Shown one piece after another: positions 1-8,741 of a stretch of DNA of 64,000 nucleotides. The stretch's first letter is position 1. Every line of letters begins with the position of its first letter. This DNA is from Rhodococcus sp. B50. Lineage in GTDB: Bacteria; Actinomycetota; Actinomycetes; Mycobacteriales; Mycobacteriaceae. The notes beneath the pieces are model-generated. The model had not been told where the DNA came from and made no database searches. It saw only the letters and a list, made by a program, of their open reading frames with translations. The DNA is taken from contig NZ_WPAG02000002.1 of assembly GCF_013602415.1 (NCBI RefSeq), positions 1,798,001 to 1,862,000 of the forward strand. Reading direction: 5' to 3'. Position numbers and translations under genes: made by a program.

Positions 1-1769
1 TGCTCCTCGTGAGCCCCGAGCGCCTCAACAACCCCGACTTCCGCGACCAGGTGCTGCCGTCCCTCGCCCGCGATGCCGGACTGGTGGTCGTCGACGAGGC
101 GCACTGCGTGTCGGACTGGGGTCACGACTTCCGGCCCGACTACCGCCGTATCCGCACCCTCGTCTCCGAACTCGGCGACGACATCCCGGTGCTGGCGACG
201 ACCGCGACCGCCAACGACCGGGTGGTAGCGGACATCGCCGCACAACTGGGTGTCGGCAGCAGTCACGATGACGACAGCAGTGACGATGCAGGCCCCGGCG
301 ACACCCTGGTGCTGCGCGGCGGGCTCGACCGTCCGTCGTTGCACCTGTCGGTGGTGCGGATCGACGAGCCGGCACGACGCGCGGCGTGGCTCGCGCAGCA
401 TCTGAAGGACCTGCCGGGCTCGGGCATCGTCTACGCGCTGACGGTCTCCGCCGCCCGCGACCTCGCAGCGCTCCTGGCCGACCACGGTTACCCGGTGGCC
501 GCGTACACCGGGCAGACCGAACCGACCGAACGCGAACAACTCGAGGCCGATCTGCTCGACAACAAGGTCAAGGCCCTCATCGCCACCTCCGCACTCGGCA
601 TGGGCTTCGACAAACCCGACCTCGGCTTCGTGGTCCATCTCGGCGCCCCGTCGTCGCCGATCTCCTACTACCAGCAAGTGGGGCGTGCGGGCCGCTCCAC
701 CGAACGCGCCGAGGTGGTCCTGCTCCCCGGCCCGGAGGACCGTCGGATCTGGCAGTGGTTCGCTTCCGTCGCCTTCCCGGACGAGGCTCTCGTCCGGCGT
801 GTGATCGCGGCGCTCGATACCGAACGGCCGGTGTCGACCCCCGCACTCGAGCCTCGGGTCGACCTCACCCGCTCACGCCTGGAGATGGTCCTCAAGGTTC
901 TCGATGTCGACGGAGCCGTGAAGAGGGTCAAGGGCGGCTGGGTCGCCACCGGGCGACCGTGGGTGTACGACGAGGAGCGGTACGGGCGCCTCGAGGAGGC
1001 ACGCGCAGCGGAGCAGGAGGCGATGCTCGAATACGAGCGCACCACCGAATGCCGCATGGTCTTCCTGCGTCGCCAGCTCGACGACCCCGAACTCGACACC
1101 CAGGGCACCGGCTGTGGTCGCTGCGACAACTGCATCGGCTCCCGATGGGAGACATCCGTGGGTGACAAGGAGGTCGCCCGGACCCGCGCCCGCCTCGAAC
1201 GCCCCGGCGTCGATCTGCCGCCGCGCCGCCAATGGCCTACAGGGATGTCGACGCTCGGGATCCCGCTGTCGGGTCGGATCGCGGACGGTCCTCGGCCCGG
1301 ACGCGTCCTGGGGCGGCTGTCGGATCTGGGTTGGGGTCCCCGCCTTCGCGAACTGCTCGACGGGCCCGACCGCGAGGCACCGAAAGCGGTGGTGGACGCG
1401 TCGATCGCGGTGCTCGCCGCATGGGACTGGGAGGAACGACCGACCGCCGTCATGGCCGTGGAATCCCCCGACCACCCCCTCCTCGTGGAGTCCCTGGCCT
1501 CGCAATTGGCGCAAATCGGACGATTACGAGATCTAGGTGTATTACGACGCCGAAACGGGAATACGGGGTCCACGGCAGCGAACTCGGCATACCGGGTCGC
1601 CGCACTGATCGATGCGTGGGAACGACCCGACACGATCGGGTCGAGTGGTCCGATCCTGCTCGTCGATGCGGTGACCGACACCGGCTGGACCTTCACGATG
1701 GCGGCGAGAACTCTCGTTGCCGCGGGGGCCGACGCCGTGTTGCCGTACGCACTTGCGAGCCCGAAGTAA
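1..1769 (+). CDS. rqlH: RqlH-type RecQ-like DNA helicase, 5'-truncated by the window
   Basis: This is an ATP-dependent 3'-5' DNA helicase acting in recombination and repair. The reading frame is open from base 3, so the N-terminus with Walker A lies outside the window; about 588 codons remain. Visible motifs are LLVSPERL, the DEAH box in VVDEAHCVSDWGHDFRPDYR, TTATAN (motif III) and QQVGRAGRS (motif VI). A zinc site follows, with one Cys in TECRMV and three in GCGRCDNC. There is no HRDC domain. The C-terminus instead carries a phosphoribosyltransferase-like segment (ILLVDAVTDTG, resembling a PRPP-binding loop). This architecture matches the RqlH clade described from Mycobacterium smegmatis rather than classical RecQ. 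The next gene, ectA, is unrelated. Confidence 0.88.
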   Translation, partial: LLVSPERLNNPDFRDQVLPSLARDAGLVVVDEAHCVSDWGHDFRPDYRRIRTLVSELGDDIPVLATTATANDRVVADIAAQLGVGSSHDDDSSDDAGPGDTLVLRGGLDRPSLHLSVVRIDEPARRAAWLAQHLKDLPGSGIVYALTVSAARDLAALLADHGYPVAAYTGQTEPTEREQLEADLLDNKVKALIATSALGMGFDKPDLGFVVHLGAPSSPISYYQQVGRAGRSTERAEVVLLPGPEDRRIWQWFASVAFPDEALVRRVIAALDTERPVSTPALEPRVDLTRSRLEMVLKVLDVDGAVKRVKGGWVATGRPWVYDEERYGRLEEARAAEQEAMLEYERTTECRMVFLRRQLDDPELDTQGTGCGRCDNCIGSRWETSVGDKEVARTRARLERPGVDLPPRRQWPTGMSTLGIPLSGRIADGPRPGRVLGRLSDLGWGPRLRELLDGPDREAPKAVVDASIAVLAAWDWEERPTAVMAVESPDHPLLVESLASQLAQIGRLRDLGVLRRRNGNTGSTAANSAYRVAALIDAWERPDTIGSSGPILLVDAVTDTGWTFTMAARTLVAAGADAVLPYALASPK

Positions 1770-1910
1770 TCGCTACGAGGAGGACCGACGTAACATGTTT
1801 GTGACCGGCATCACAACATGCGCTCGACCTGCACGGACCACTGGGTTCCGATGCCGATTCCGGACATCGGGGTGATCTCGACACCGGAAGTTGTTAGGTT
1901 GAAAGGACAT

Positions 1911-2492
1911 ATGAGGCCCGTCAAGGAAAGAAGTACCCCGACCCCCGACTCGGCTGAATCGAATACCGCGACCACCCCTCAGGGCGTGGCCGCATCCGAG
2001 TCCGGTAGTGAGCCGGCTGCAATCGAATTCCGGCGTCCGCGTATCGCCGACGGTAGACGACTCTGGCAGATCGCGCGTGATTCGCAGGTTCTCGACGTCA
2101 ATTCCGGATACGCATATGTGTTGTGGTGTCGCGATTTCGCCGACACATCGGTTGTCGCAACCGACGATACCGATCGCCCTGTGGGGTTCGTGACCGGCTA
2201 CCGCCGTCCCGATTCCCCGAACACACTGTTCGTCTGGCAGGTGGCCGTCGACGCCGACCAGCGTGGACGCGGAGTAGCGGGCCGCATGCTCGATGCCCTG
2301 CTCGACCGACTCGAACCGCTCGGCGTGACCCGTCTGGAAACAACGGTGAGTCCCGACAACGAGGCGTCGATCGCCATGTTCACCGCTCTCGCACGTCGCC
2401 GTGGAACGCATATCACTCGCACCGAGTTGTTCGCGCCCGACGATTTCCCCGATTCCCATCTGGCCGAGGATCTGTACACCGTCGGCGAATGA
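1911..2492 (+). CDS. ectA: L-2,4-diaminobutyrate acetyltransferase EctA
   Basis: EctA acetylates L-2,4-diaminobutyrate to N-gamma-acetyl-diaminobutyrate, the second step of synthesis of the osmoprotectant ectoine. The protein is a single GNAT domain of 193 residues; the acetyl-CoA loop is visible as QVAVDADQRGRGVAG, followed by TTVSPDNEASIAMF. The start at 1911 is chosen because gaaagga lies 4 nt upstream; an in-frame ATG at 1818 has no ribosome site and would add an unconserved tail. A TAGGTT hexamer at 1895-1900 could be a -10 element, implying a very short leader. About the first 40 residues are low-complexity and poorly conserved in the family. It is first of three genes in the order ectA-ectB-ectC. 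Confidence 0.93.
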   Translation: MRPVKERSTPTPDSAESNTATTPQGVAASESGSEPAAIEFRRPRIADGRRLWQIARDSQVLDVNSGYAYVLWCRDFADTSVVATDDTDRPVGFVTGYRRPDSPNTLFVWQVAVDADQRGRGVAGRMLDALLDRLEPLGVTRLETTVSPDNEASIAMFTALARRRGTHITRTELFAPDDFPDSHLAEDLYTVGE

Positions 2493-2553
2493 TCGCAGCG
2501 CATCTGCGCGCGAAAATCTCATAATTCTCGAATAATCACAGGAGGACCACGAC

Positions 2554-3843
2554 ATGACCATCCTGGAAAACAAGCCCGAGACCACCCCGAAGTCCGACAC
2601 CGCGATTTTCTCGCACCTCGAATCCGAGGTGCGGAGTTACAGCCGCGGTTGGCCCGTCGTTTTCGACAAGGCATCGGGTTCCTGGCTGCGCAGCGAGGAC
2701 GGGAAGGATTATCTCGACTTCTTCGCCGGCGCCGGAGCCCTGAACTACGGCCACAACAACCCGATTCTCAAGTCGGCGCTCGTCGACTACATCATGGGCG
2801 ACGGCATCACCCACGGCCTCGACATGCACACCGTCGCCAAGCGCAAGCTGCTCGAGACCTTCGAATCGCACGTGCTCGCACCGCGCGGCCTGGACTACAA
2901 GGTCCAGTTCCCCGGCCCGACCGGCACCAACGCGGTCGAGGCGGCACTGAAGCTCGCCCGCAAGGTCACCGGTCGTGAGTCGATCATCAACTTCACCAAC
3001 GCTTTCCACGGAATGACCCTGGGCGCCCTGTCGGTGACCGGTAACTCCATGAAGCGCGCCGGCGCAGGTATCCCGCTCGTGCACGCCACGCCGATGCCGT
3101 TCGACAACTACTTCAACGGCGTCACCGAGGACTTCCAGTGGTTCTCGCGCGTCCTCGACGACGCGGGCAGCGGCCTCAACCGTCCCGCCGCGGTCATCGT
3201 CGAGACCGTGCAGGGTGAGGGTGGCGTGAATGTCGCTCGCCCCGAATGGCTTCGAGCTCTCGCCGATCTGTGCAAGGAACGCGACATCCTGCTCATCGTC
3301 GACGACGTGCAGATGGGCTGCGGTCGCACCGGCCCGTTCTTCTCGTTCGAGATCGCCGGGATCACGCCCGACATCGTGACCCTGTCCAAGTCGATCGGCG
3401 GTTACGGAATGCCGTTGGCGCTCACCCTGTTCAAGCGTGAGCTCGACGTGTGGGGACCGGGCGAGCACAACGGCACCTTCCGCGGCAACAACCCGGCCTT
3501 CGTGACGGCTGCCGCCGCCCTCGAGCACTACTGGGCCGACGACAAGCTCGAGCGCGACACGCTGCGCAAGGGCGAGCGCATCCGCCAGACCTTCATGAAC
3601 CTGTCCGACATGTTCGACGGCGTCTCGACCCGCGGCCGCGGCCTGGTCCAGGGTCTGGTCTTCGAGAACCCGGACGACGCCGAGAAGGTGTGCTCCCTGG
3701 CCTTCGAGGAGGGTCTGCTCGCCGAGACCTCCGGTCCGTCGGACGAGGTCGTCAAGCTGCTGCCGCCGCTGACCATCACCGACGACGAACTCGAGTTCGG
3801 GCTCAACATCCTCGCGGAAGCGACCGCCAAGGTCCGCTCCTGA
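2554..3843 (+). CDS. ectB: Diaminobutyrate--2-oxoglutarate transaminase EctB
   Basis: EctB converts L-aspartate-4-semialdehyde plus glutamate to L-2,4-diaminobutyrate, the entry step to ectoine. It is a PLP-dependent class III aminotransferase of 429 residues, the usual length. The fold is evident from FFAGAGALNYGHNNP, the FPGPTGTNAVEAALKLARK cofactor region, IVDDVQMGCGRTG, and the PLP-binding lysine in TLSKSIGGYG (about Lys279). The start has a strong aggagg 8 nt upstream. It lies 61 nt after ectA and 58 nt before ectC in one operon. Confidence 0.96.
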   Translation: MTILENKPETTPKSDTAIFSHLESEVRSYSRGWPVVFDKASGSWLRSEDGKDYLDFFAGAGALNYGHNNPILKSALVDYIMGDGITHGLDMHTVAKRKLLETFESHVLAPRGLDYKVQFPGPTGTNAVEAALKLARKVTGRESIINFTNAFHGMTLGALSVTGNSMKRAGAGIPLVHATPMPFDNYFNGVTEDFQWFSRVLDDAGSGLNRPAAVIVETVQGEGGVNVARPEWLRALADLCKERDILLIVDDVQMGCGRTGPFFSFEIAGITPDIVTLSKSIGGYGMPLALTLFKRELDVWGPGEHNGTFRGNNPAFVTAAAALEHYWADDKLERDTLRKGERIRQTFMNLSDMFDGVSTRGRGLVQGLVFENPDDAEKVCSLAFEEGLLAETSGPSDEVVKLLPPLTITDDELEFGLNILAEATAKVRS

Positions 3844-3901
3844 GCGGTCTGCCGCTCCGGCCGCCCCGAACCGATTTGCAGAAGAAGGACTTTCGACACC
3901 C

Positions 3902-4300
3902 ATGATCGTTCGCACGACAGAAGAGATCACCGGCACCGAGCGCGACGTCGTCTCCGAGGACGGCCAGTGGCGCAGCAAGCGCATCATCCTCGCCGGCGAC
4001 AAGGTGGGCTTCTCGTTCCACGAGACGACCATCGAGCCGGGCACCGTCAACGAGTTCCACTACGCCAACCACGTCGAAGCCGTGTGGCTGGTCGAGGGCA
4101 CGGGCAAACTGCAGGACCTCGACAACGACGTGGAGTACGAGCTCGCTCCGGGCACGATGTACCTGCTCGACGGACACGAGCGTCACCGCGTGCTCCCGGA
4201 GACGCGGATGCGCATGCTCTGCGTCTTCAACCCCCCGGTCACCGGCCGTGAGGTGCACGACGAGAACGGTGTGTACCCGTTGATCGAAGAACCCGCCTGA
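3902..4300 (+). CDS. ectC: L-ectoine synthase EctC
   Basis: EctC cyclises N-gamma-acetyl-L-2,4-diaminobutyrate to ectoine, completing the pathway. It is a single-domain cupin of 132 residues, typical for the family. The cupin signature is visible in TVNEFHYANHVEAVWLVEGTG and the later LAPGTMYLLDGHERHRV. A ribosome site (agaaggac) precedes the ATG. No ectD (hydroxylase), ectR regulator or dedicated aspartokinase follows, so the locus as seen encodes ectoine rather than 5-hydroxyectoine. Confidence 0.96.
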   Translation: MIVRTTEEITGTERDVVSEDGQWRSKRIILAGDKVGFSFHETTIEPGTVNEFHYANHVEAVWLVEGTGKLQDLDNDVEYELAPGTMYLLDGHERHRVLPETRMRMLCVFNPPVTGREVHDENGVYPLIEEPA

Positions 4301-4336
4301 GTGCGGTAACCACGTGACCGATGCGGGGCGGACGCT

Positions 4337-4342
4337 TAGAGT
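4337..4342 (+). promoter_or_regulatory. Candidate -10 element of a leaderless promoter
   Basis: TAGAGT is followed by exactly 7 nt and then ATG at 4350, the spacing at which transcription starts on the A of the start codon. No ribosome site lies between. Confidence 0.55.
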
Positions 4343-4349
4343 CGAGAAC

Positions 4350-5285
4350 ATGACTCCCGAGCGTGCGCCCCGCGTCGCTGTCGGCCCCGAGCGCGACCCC
4401 CGCTTCGAACGGGCGGTCGCGGGTGGGGGCGGTGTGCCCTGCGGGCTCGAGGACGCCCCGGACGCGCTCGTCTGGACCGCCGGACCCCAGAACTTCCCCG
4501 AGGCCCTGCCGGCCTCCGTCCGCTGGGTGCAACTCCCGTCCGCCGGAGTCGAGTACTGGCTGTCGCAGGGTGTCGTCAAGGCCCACCCGCGGGTCACCTG
4601 GACGTCCGCCGCGGGCGCGTACTCGGCGGCCGTCGCCGAACATGCCCTTCTTCTCCTCCTCGCCGGGGTCCGGGCACTGCCGGCCCACCTGGCCGCCACG
4701 TCGTGGGCACCCGAGAGCCTCGCTCCGGCCGTCGGCACTCTCCGGGGCGCGACCGTCGGGATCATCGGCGCCGGTGGGGTGGGCCGGGCGCTGATCCCGA
4801 TGCTGGCCGCACTGGGCGCCCACACCCTCGCCGTCACCCGGAGCGGTCGTCCCGTGCCCGGTGCCGTCGAGACGTTCCCCGTCGAGCGGATCGACGAGAT
4901 ATGGTCTCTCGCAGATCATTTCGTGATCTCCGCAACGGCCACACGGGACGTCGAGACCCTCGTGGGCGCGAGTGAACTCGCCGCCATGAAATCCACGGCG
5001 TGGGTTGTCAACGTCTCCTACGGCGAACTCGTCGACACCGACGCCCTCGTTGCCGCGCTCCGGTCCGGCGCGATCGGCGGTGCAGGTCTCGACGTCACCG
5101 ATCCCGAACCGCTCCCGGACGATCATCCGTTGTGGACGCAACCCAATGCCATGATCACGCCCCACGATTCCAATCCGCCGCCGCTGCGCATCCCGGCCTA
5201 TCTCGAGCACGTCACCGAGAACGTCACGCGGTTCGCCTCCGGTCTCGTGCCGATCGGGGTCGTCGATCCCAGCGCCGGTTACTAG
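4350..5285 (+). CDS. D-isomer-specific 2-hydroxyacid dehydrogenase family protein
   Basis: Family members reduce 2-keto acids to D-2-hydroxyacids with NAD(P)H. The 311-residue protein has the NAD-binding Rossmann motif GATVGIIGAGGVGRALIPML, the Glu-containing segment GLDVTDPEPLP, and a His in MITPHDSNPP. The residue that is normally the catalytic or substrate-binding Arg (motif ARG) is Tyr224 here (VNVSYGELVDT), so ordinary 2-ketoacid reduction is uncertain. The ATG at 4350 is chosen over 4314 because of the leaderless -10 at 4337. The gene begins 49 nt after ectC but has its own promoter, and it converges with the polymerase gene downstream. Substrate unknown. Confidence 0.8.
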   Translation: MTPERAPRVAVGPERDPRFERAVAGGGGVPCGLEDAPDALVWTAGPQNFPEALPASVRWVQLPSAGVEYWLSQGVVKAHPRVTWTSAAGAYSAAVAEHALLLLLAGVRALPAHLAATSWAPESLAPAVGTLRGATVGIIGAGGVGRALIPMLAALGAHTLAVTRSGRPVPGAVETFPVERIDEIWSLADHFVISATATRDVETLVGASELAAMKSTAWVVNVSYGELVDTDALVAALRSGAIGGAGLDVTDPEPLPDDHPLWTQPNAMITPHDSNPPPLRIPAYLEHVTENVTRFASGLVPIGVVDPSAGY

Positions 5286-5295
5286 ACCGCCGCGC

Positions 5296-6243
5296 TCACT
5301 CCGACGCCTTCTCCTGCTTCTCGTCGCGTTGCGCCCATTCGAGCAGCGTATCCAGGGAGAAGACCGCGTCGTCGATCCCCGCGTGCAGGTCGCCGAGTTC
5401 CTCGAAGCGTTTCGGTACGGTCCGGATCGTGAAGTCCCTCGGGTCGAGGTCGTCGATCTCGTCCCACCGCACGGGGGTGGAGACCGTCGCCTCGGGCACA
5501 CCGCGGACCGAATAGGCACTGGCAATCGTGTGGTCGCGCGAGTTCTGGTTGTAGTCGACGAACACCGCCGACGGGTCACGTTCCTTGCGCCACCACGCCG
5601 TCGTCACGTCGCCGGACGCGCGTCGTTCCACCTCCCGCGCGAATGCCCATGCGGCCCTTCGGACGTCGTCGAATTCCCACTCGGGTGCGATCCGGACGTA
5701 GATGTGCAGACCGTCTCCTCCCGAGGTCTTCGGCCAGCCCACGGCACCGAGTTCGTCGAGCACCTCGTGCGCCACCTTCGCGACACGCCGGACCCGGTCG
5801 AAATCGCAGTCGGGCATCGGGTCGAGGTCGATCCTCCACTCGTCGGGTCGCTCCACGTCGCTGCGCCGCGAGTTCCAGGGATGGAACTCCACGGTGGACA
5901 TCTGCACGGCCCACACGACGTCGGCGAGATGGGTGACGCACAGCTCGTCGGCATCGCGGTCGTAGCGCGGGAAGTGCACCCGGACGGTCTCCACCCAGTC
6001 CGGCGCCCCGCGGGGCAGACGCTTCTGGTGTACCTTCGGCCCCGCGAGCCCGTCGGGGAACCGGTGCAGCATGCAGGGCCGTTCGCGGAGTGCCCGGACG
6101 ATCCCCTCCCCTACGCGCAGGTAGTAGTTCGCGAGGTCGAGCTTGGTCGCCCCGATCTCGGGGAAGTACACGCGCTCGGGGTGCGAGATGCGCACCGTGT
6201 GACCGTCCACGTCCAGCTCGACTGCAGTGGCATCCTTGCTCAT
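5296..6243 (-). CDS. Stand-alone LigD-type polymerase (archaeo-eukaryotic primase family)
   Basis: This is a LigD POL-like enzyme that adds nucleotides, often ribonucleotides, at DNA ends and gaps in end-joining or repair. The 315-residue protein is the POL domain alone, with no ligase or phosphoesterase part. The metal-binding aspartates are seen as RIDLDP (Asp139, Asp141), the SGGDGLH motif holds His180, and a third acidic residue lies in VFVDYNQN (Asp230). Mycobacteria carry comparable free-standing proteins (PolD1, PolD2). A gggagg ribosome site precedes the ATG. The gene is divergent from ligB across about 100 bp. No Ku gene is in the window. Confidence 0.9.
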   Translation of the reverse strand: MSKDATAVELDVDGHTVRISHPERVYFPEIGATKLDLANYYLRVGEGIVRALRERPCMLHRFPDGLAGPKVHQKRLPRGAPDWVETVRVHFPRYDRDADELCVTHLADVVWAVQMSTVEFHPWNSRRSDVERPDEWRIDLDPMPDCDFDRVRRVAKVAHEVLDELGAVGWPKTSGGDGLHIYVRIAPEWEFDDVRRAAWAFAREVERRASGDVTTAWWRKERDPSAVFVDYNQNSRDHTIASAYSVRGVPEATVSTPVRWDEIDDLDPRDFTIRTVPKRFEELGDLHAGIDDAVFSLDTLLEWAQRDEKQEKASE

Positions 6244-6332
6244 CCGTGCCTCCCGTCCGTTCGCTCGTGCACCATCCTCGCGTGCCGACAGGCGTCACGG
6301 GACGATTTCCTCCGCCCGGCCGTCCCGACCGC

Positions 6333-6338
6333 TAACGT
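6333..6338 (+). promoter_or_regulatory. Candidate -10 element of the leaderless ligB promoter
   Basis: TAACGT is followed by 7 nt and ATG at 6346, with no ribosome site. It lies in the intergenic space divergent from the polymerase gene. Confidence 0.55.
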
Positions 6339-6345
6339 CGAAGCG

Positions 6346-7884
6346 ATGCTGCTGCACTCGGTTGTCGACACCTCCGTCGCCGTCTCCGCCACACGGTCAC
6401 GACGCACCAAGATCGACCTGATGCGCGAACTGCTCGACCGTGCCGAACCCCACGAGGTCGAAGCGGTGGTCTCGTGGCTGTCCGGGGAGATGACACAGGG
6501 TCGCCTCGGAGTCGGCTTCCGCACCCTCGCAGCCCTGTCCGTACCGGCGGCCGACGAGCCGACACTTTCCGTCGACGAGGTGTCGGGTCTGCTCGACCGG
6601 CTCGCCGGCGTCTCCGGTCCCGGGTCCACCGCCGCGCGGCAGCAACTGCTCGTGGAGCTGTTCGAGCGTGCCACCGAGGCCGAGCAGCGATTCCTCGTCG
6701 CGCTCCTCGGAGGTGAGCTGCGGCAGGGGGCTCTCGAAGGAGTCATGACCGATGCGGTCGCGGCCGCGGCCGGTCTCCCCGTGGAGCCGGTCCGCCGGGC
6801 GGTGATGCTGTCGGGCCGACTGGCTCAGGCCGCAGCAGCGGCCTTCGAGGGCGGCGTGGACGCCCTCGCCGGTTTCGGTCTCGAACTCGGCCGACCGGTG
6901 CGGCCGATGCTCGCCTCCCCCGCCGAGTCCCTCGAAGGCGCCCTCACCGAGTTCGACGGTGCGGTGAGCGTGGAGTACAAACTCGACGGTGCACGCATCC
7001 AGGTGCACCGCCGGGACGACGCCGTGTGGATCTTCACCCGCACACTGCGCGACATCACCACCTCGGTCCCCGAACTGGTCGATCTCGTGCGGGCGCTGCC
7101 CTGTCGCAGTGTCGTGCTCGACGGCGAGACGCTCGCGCTCACCGATTCCGGACGTCCCCGACCGTTCCAGGAGACCATGAGCCGATTCGGTGCCCGCTCC
7201 GAGCGCGAACTGCTGCTGCACCCCTACTTCTTCGACTGCCTGCATCTCGACGGCGACGACCTGCTCGACGAGCCGCTGTCGGTGCGTCTCGCCCATCTCG
7301 CTCGCGTCGCGGAAGAGCACCGCATCCCGACGCTGGTCGCTCCGGATGCCGACAGCGCCGAGGCCCATCTCGGTGACTCGCTCGGCAACGGCCATGAGGG
7401 CGTCATGGTGAAGTCGCTCACGTCGACCTACACCGCCGGCCGGCGGGGCCGGGCGTGGCAGAAGGTCAAACCGGAGCACACCCTCGATCTCGTGGTGCTC
7501 GCCGCCGAATGGGGATACGGGCGCCGCACCGGCTTCCTGTCGAATCTGCACCTGGGGGCCCGCGACCCGGACGGGGGCCCACCGATCATGGTCGGAAAGA
7601 CCTTCAAGGGCCTCACCGATGCGTTGCTGCAGTGGCAGACAGCGGAATTCCCGCGGTACGAGTCGCATCGCGACGAGCACACCGTCCACCTGCGACCCGT
7701 GATCGTCGTCGAGATCGAACTCGACGGGGTCCAGACCAGCAGCCGCTATCCGGGTGGGGTCGCGCTGCGCTTCGCGCGGGTACTGCGCTACCGCCCCGAC
7801 AAGTCCGTCGCCGACGCCGACACGATCGACGCGGTCCGGGCGCTGCTGCCCCCAGGGCCGGTCTCCGGAACCGGCCTACCGTAG
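6346..7884 (+). CDS. ligB: ATP-dependent DNA ligase LigB
   Basis: This enzyme seals nicks in DNA using ATP. The 512-residue length and the N-terminus (MLLHSVVDTSVAVSATRSR) match the actinobacterial LigB group. An N-terminal DNA-binding domain occupies about residues 1-180. The adenylated lysine is Lys212 in EYKLDGARIQVH (motif I), followed by SVVLDGETLAL (motif III), EGVMVKSL (motif IV) and RAWQKVKPEHTLDLVV (motif V), then an OB-fold. The frame stays open far upstream, but 6346 is preferred because of the leaderless -10 and because conservation begins there. It is divergent from a LigD-type polymerase and followed by a sirtuin gene whose promoter overlaps its stop codon. Confidence 0.92.
   Translation: MLLHSVVDTSVAVSATRSRRTKIDLMRELLDRAEPHEVEAVVSWLSGEMTQGRLGVGFRTLAALSVPAADEPTLSVDEVSGLLDRLAGVSGPGSTAARQQLLVELFERATEAEQRFLVALLGGELRQGALEGVMTDAVAAAAGLPVEPVRRAVMLSGRLAQAAAAAFEGGVDALAGFGLELGRPVRPMLASPAESLEGALTEFDGAVSVEYKLDGARIQVHRRDDAVWIFTRTLRDITTSVPELVDLVRALPCRSVVLDGETLALTDSGRPRPFQETMSRFGARSERELLLHPYFFDCLHLDGDDLLDEPLSVRLAHLARVAEEHRIPTLVAPDADSAEAHLGDSLGNGHEGVMVKSLTSTYTAGRRGRAWQKVKPEHTLDLVVLAAEWGYGRRTGFLSNLHLGARDPDGGPPIMVGKTFKGLTDALLQWQTAEFPRYESHRDEHTVHLRPVIVVEIELDGVQTSSRYPGGVALRFARVLRYRPDKSVADADTIDAVRALLPPGPVSGTGLP
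7877..7882 (+). promoter_or_regulatory. Candidate -10 element of the leaderless sirtuin promoter
   Basis: TACCGT lies inside the last codons of ligB. Seven nucleotides separate it from GTG at 7890, so the sirtuin start codon can be the mRNA 5' end. Confidence 0.5.
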
Positions 7885-7889
7885 ATGGG

Positions 7890-8735
7890 GTGATCGACCT
7901 TCCACGCCGCTCCGACGACCTGCACACGCTCCTGCACGGACGTCGGATCGCCGTTCTCACCGGTGCCGGCCTGTCGACGGATTCCGGTATCCCCGACTAT
8001 CGCGGACCGGACTCGCCCCCGCGCAATCCGATGACCTTCCAACAGTTCGTCGGCGATGCGGAGTTCCGGCAGCGTTACTGGGCCCGCAACCACGTCGGCT
8101 GGAGACACATGGACGCCGCCCGGCCCAACGCCGGGCACCGGGCCCTCGCAGCCCTCGAACGCGCAGGATCCGTCGTCGGTGTGATCACCCAGAACGTCGA
8201 CTTGCTGCACACGAAGGCCGGCAGCCGCCGGGTCGTCGACCTGCACGGCACCTACGCACAGGTCCGGTGCCTGTCGTGCGAGCACCGCATCTCGCGGTTC
8301 ACGCTGCACGAACACCTGTGCGCGGCCAATCCGGGATTCGACGACCGGGTCCGCGCGACGACCGGCCTCGAGGTCGCTCCCGACGCCGACGCGGTGGTCA
8401 CCGACACCGAGGACTTCGTCGTAGTCGACTGCGAGCGCTGCGGAGGGATGCTCAAACCCGACATCGTGTACTTCGGGGAGACGGTTCCACGCCCGCGCGT
8501 CGATCTCGCTTATTCGGTCGTGGACGGCGCCGACGCCCTGCTGGTCGCCGGTAGTTCGCTGACGGTGCAGTCGGGGTTGCGTTTCGTGCGTCGCGCCGCG
8601 CAGCAGAACATCCCGGTGGTGGTGATCAATCGTGGACCCACGCGCGGTGATGCGCTGGCGACTCTCAAGCTCGACGCCGGCACGTCGGAGACGCTCGTCT
8701 TCCTGGCCGATGCGGTCACTGCGCCGAGTCGGTGA
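7890..8735 (+). CDS. Sir2-family NAD-dependent protein deacylase
   Basis: Sirtuins remove acyl groups from protein lysines while consuming NAD. The 281-residue protein has the NAD-binding motif TGAGLSTDSGIPDYRG, the ITQNVDLLH motif, the catalytic His in DLHGTY, a four-cysteine zinc site (CLSC and CERC), and the AGSSLTVQSG segment. The insert between the zinc cysteine pairs is longer than in CobB. GTG at 7890 is chosen from the leaderless -10 element overlapping the end of ligB; no ribosome site is present. It is convergent with proB, with 6 nt between stop codons. Confidence 0.9.
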   Translation: MIDLPRRSDDLHTLLHGRRIAVLTGAGLSTDSGIPDYRGPDSPPRNPMTFQQFVGDAEFRQRYWARNHVGWRHMDAARPNAGHRALAALERAGSVVGVITQNVDLLHTKAGSRRVVDLHGTYAQVRCLSCEHRISRFTLHEHLCAANPGFDDRVRATTGLEVAPDADAVVTDTEDFVVVDCERCGGMLKPDIVYFGETVPRPRVDLAYSVVDGADALLVAGSSLTVQSGLRFVRRAAQQNIPVVVINRGPTRGDALATLKLDAGTSETLVFLADAVTAPSR

Positions 8736-8741
8736 CCGCGG

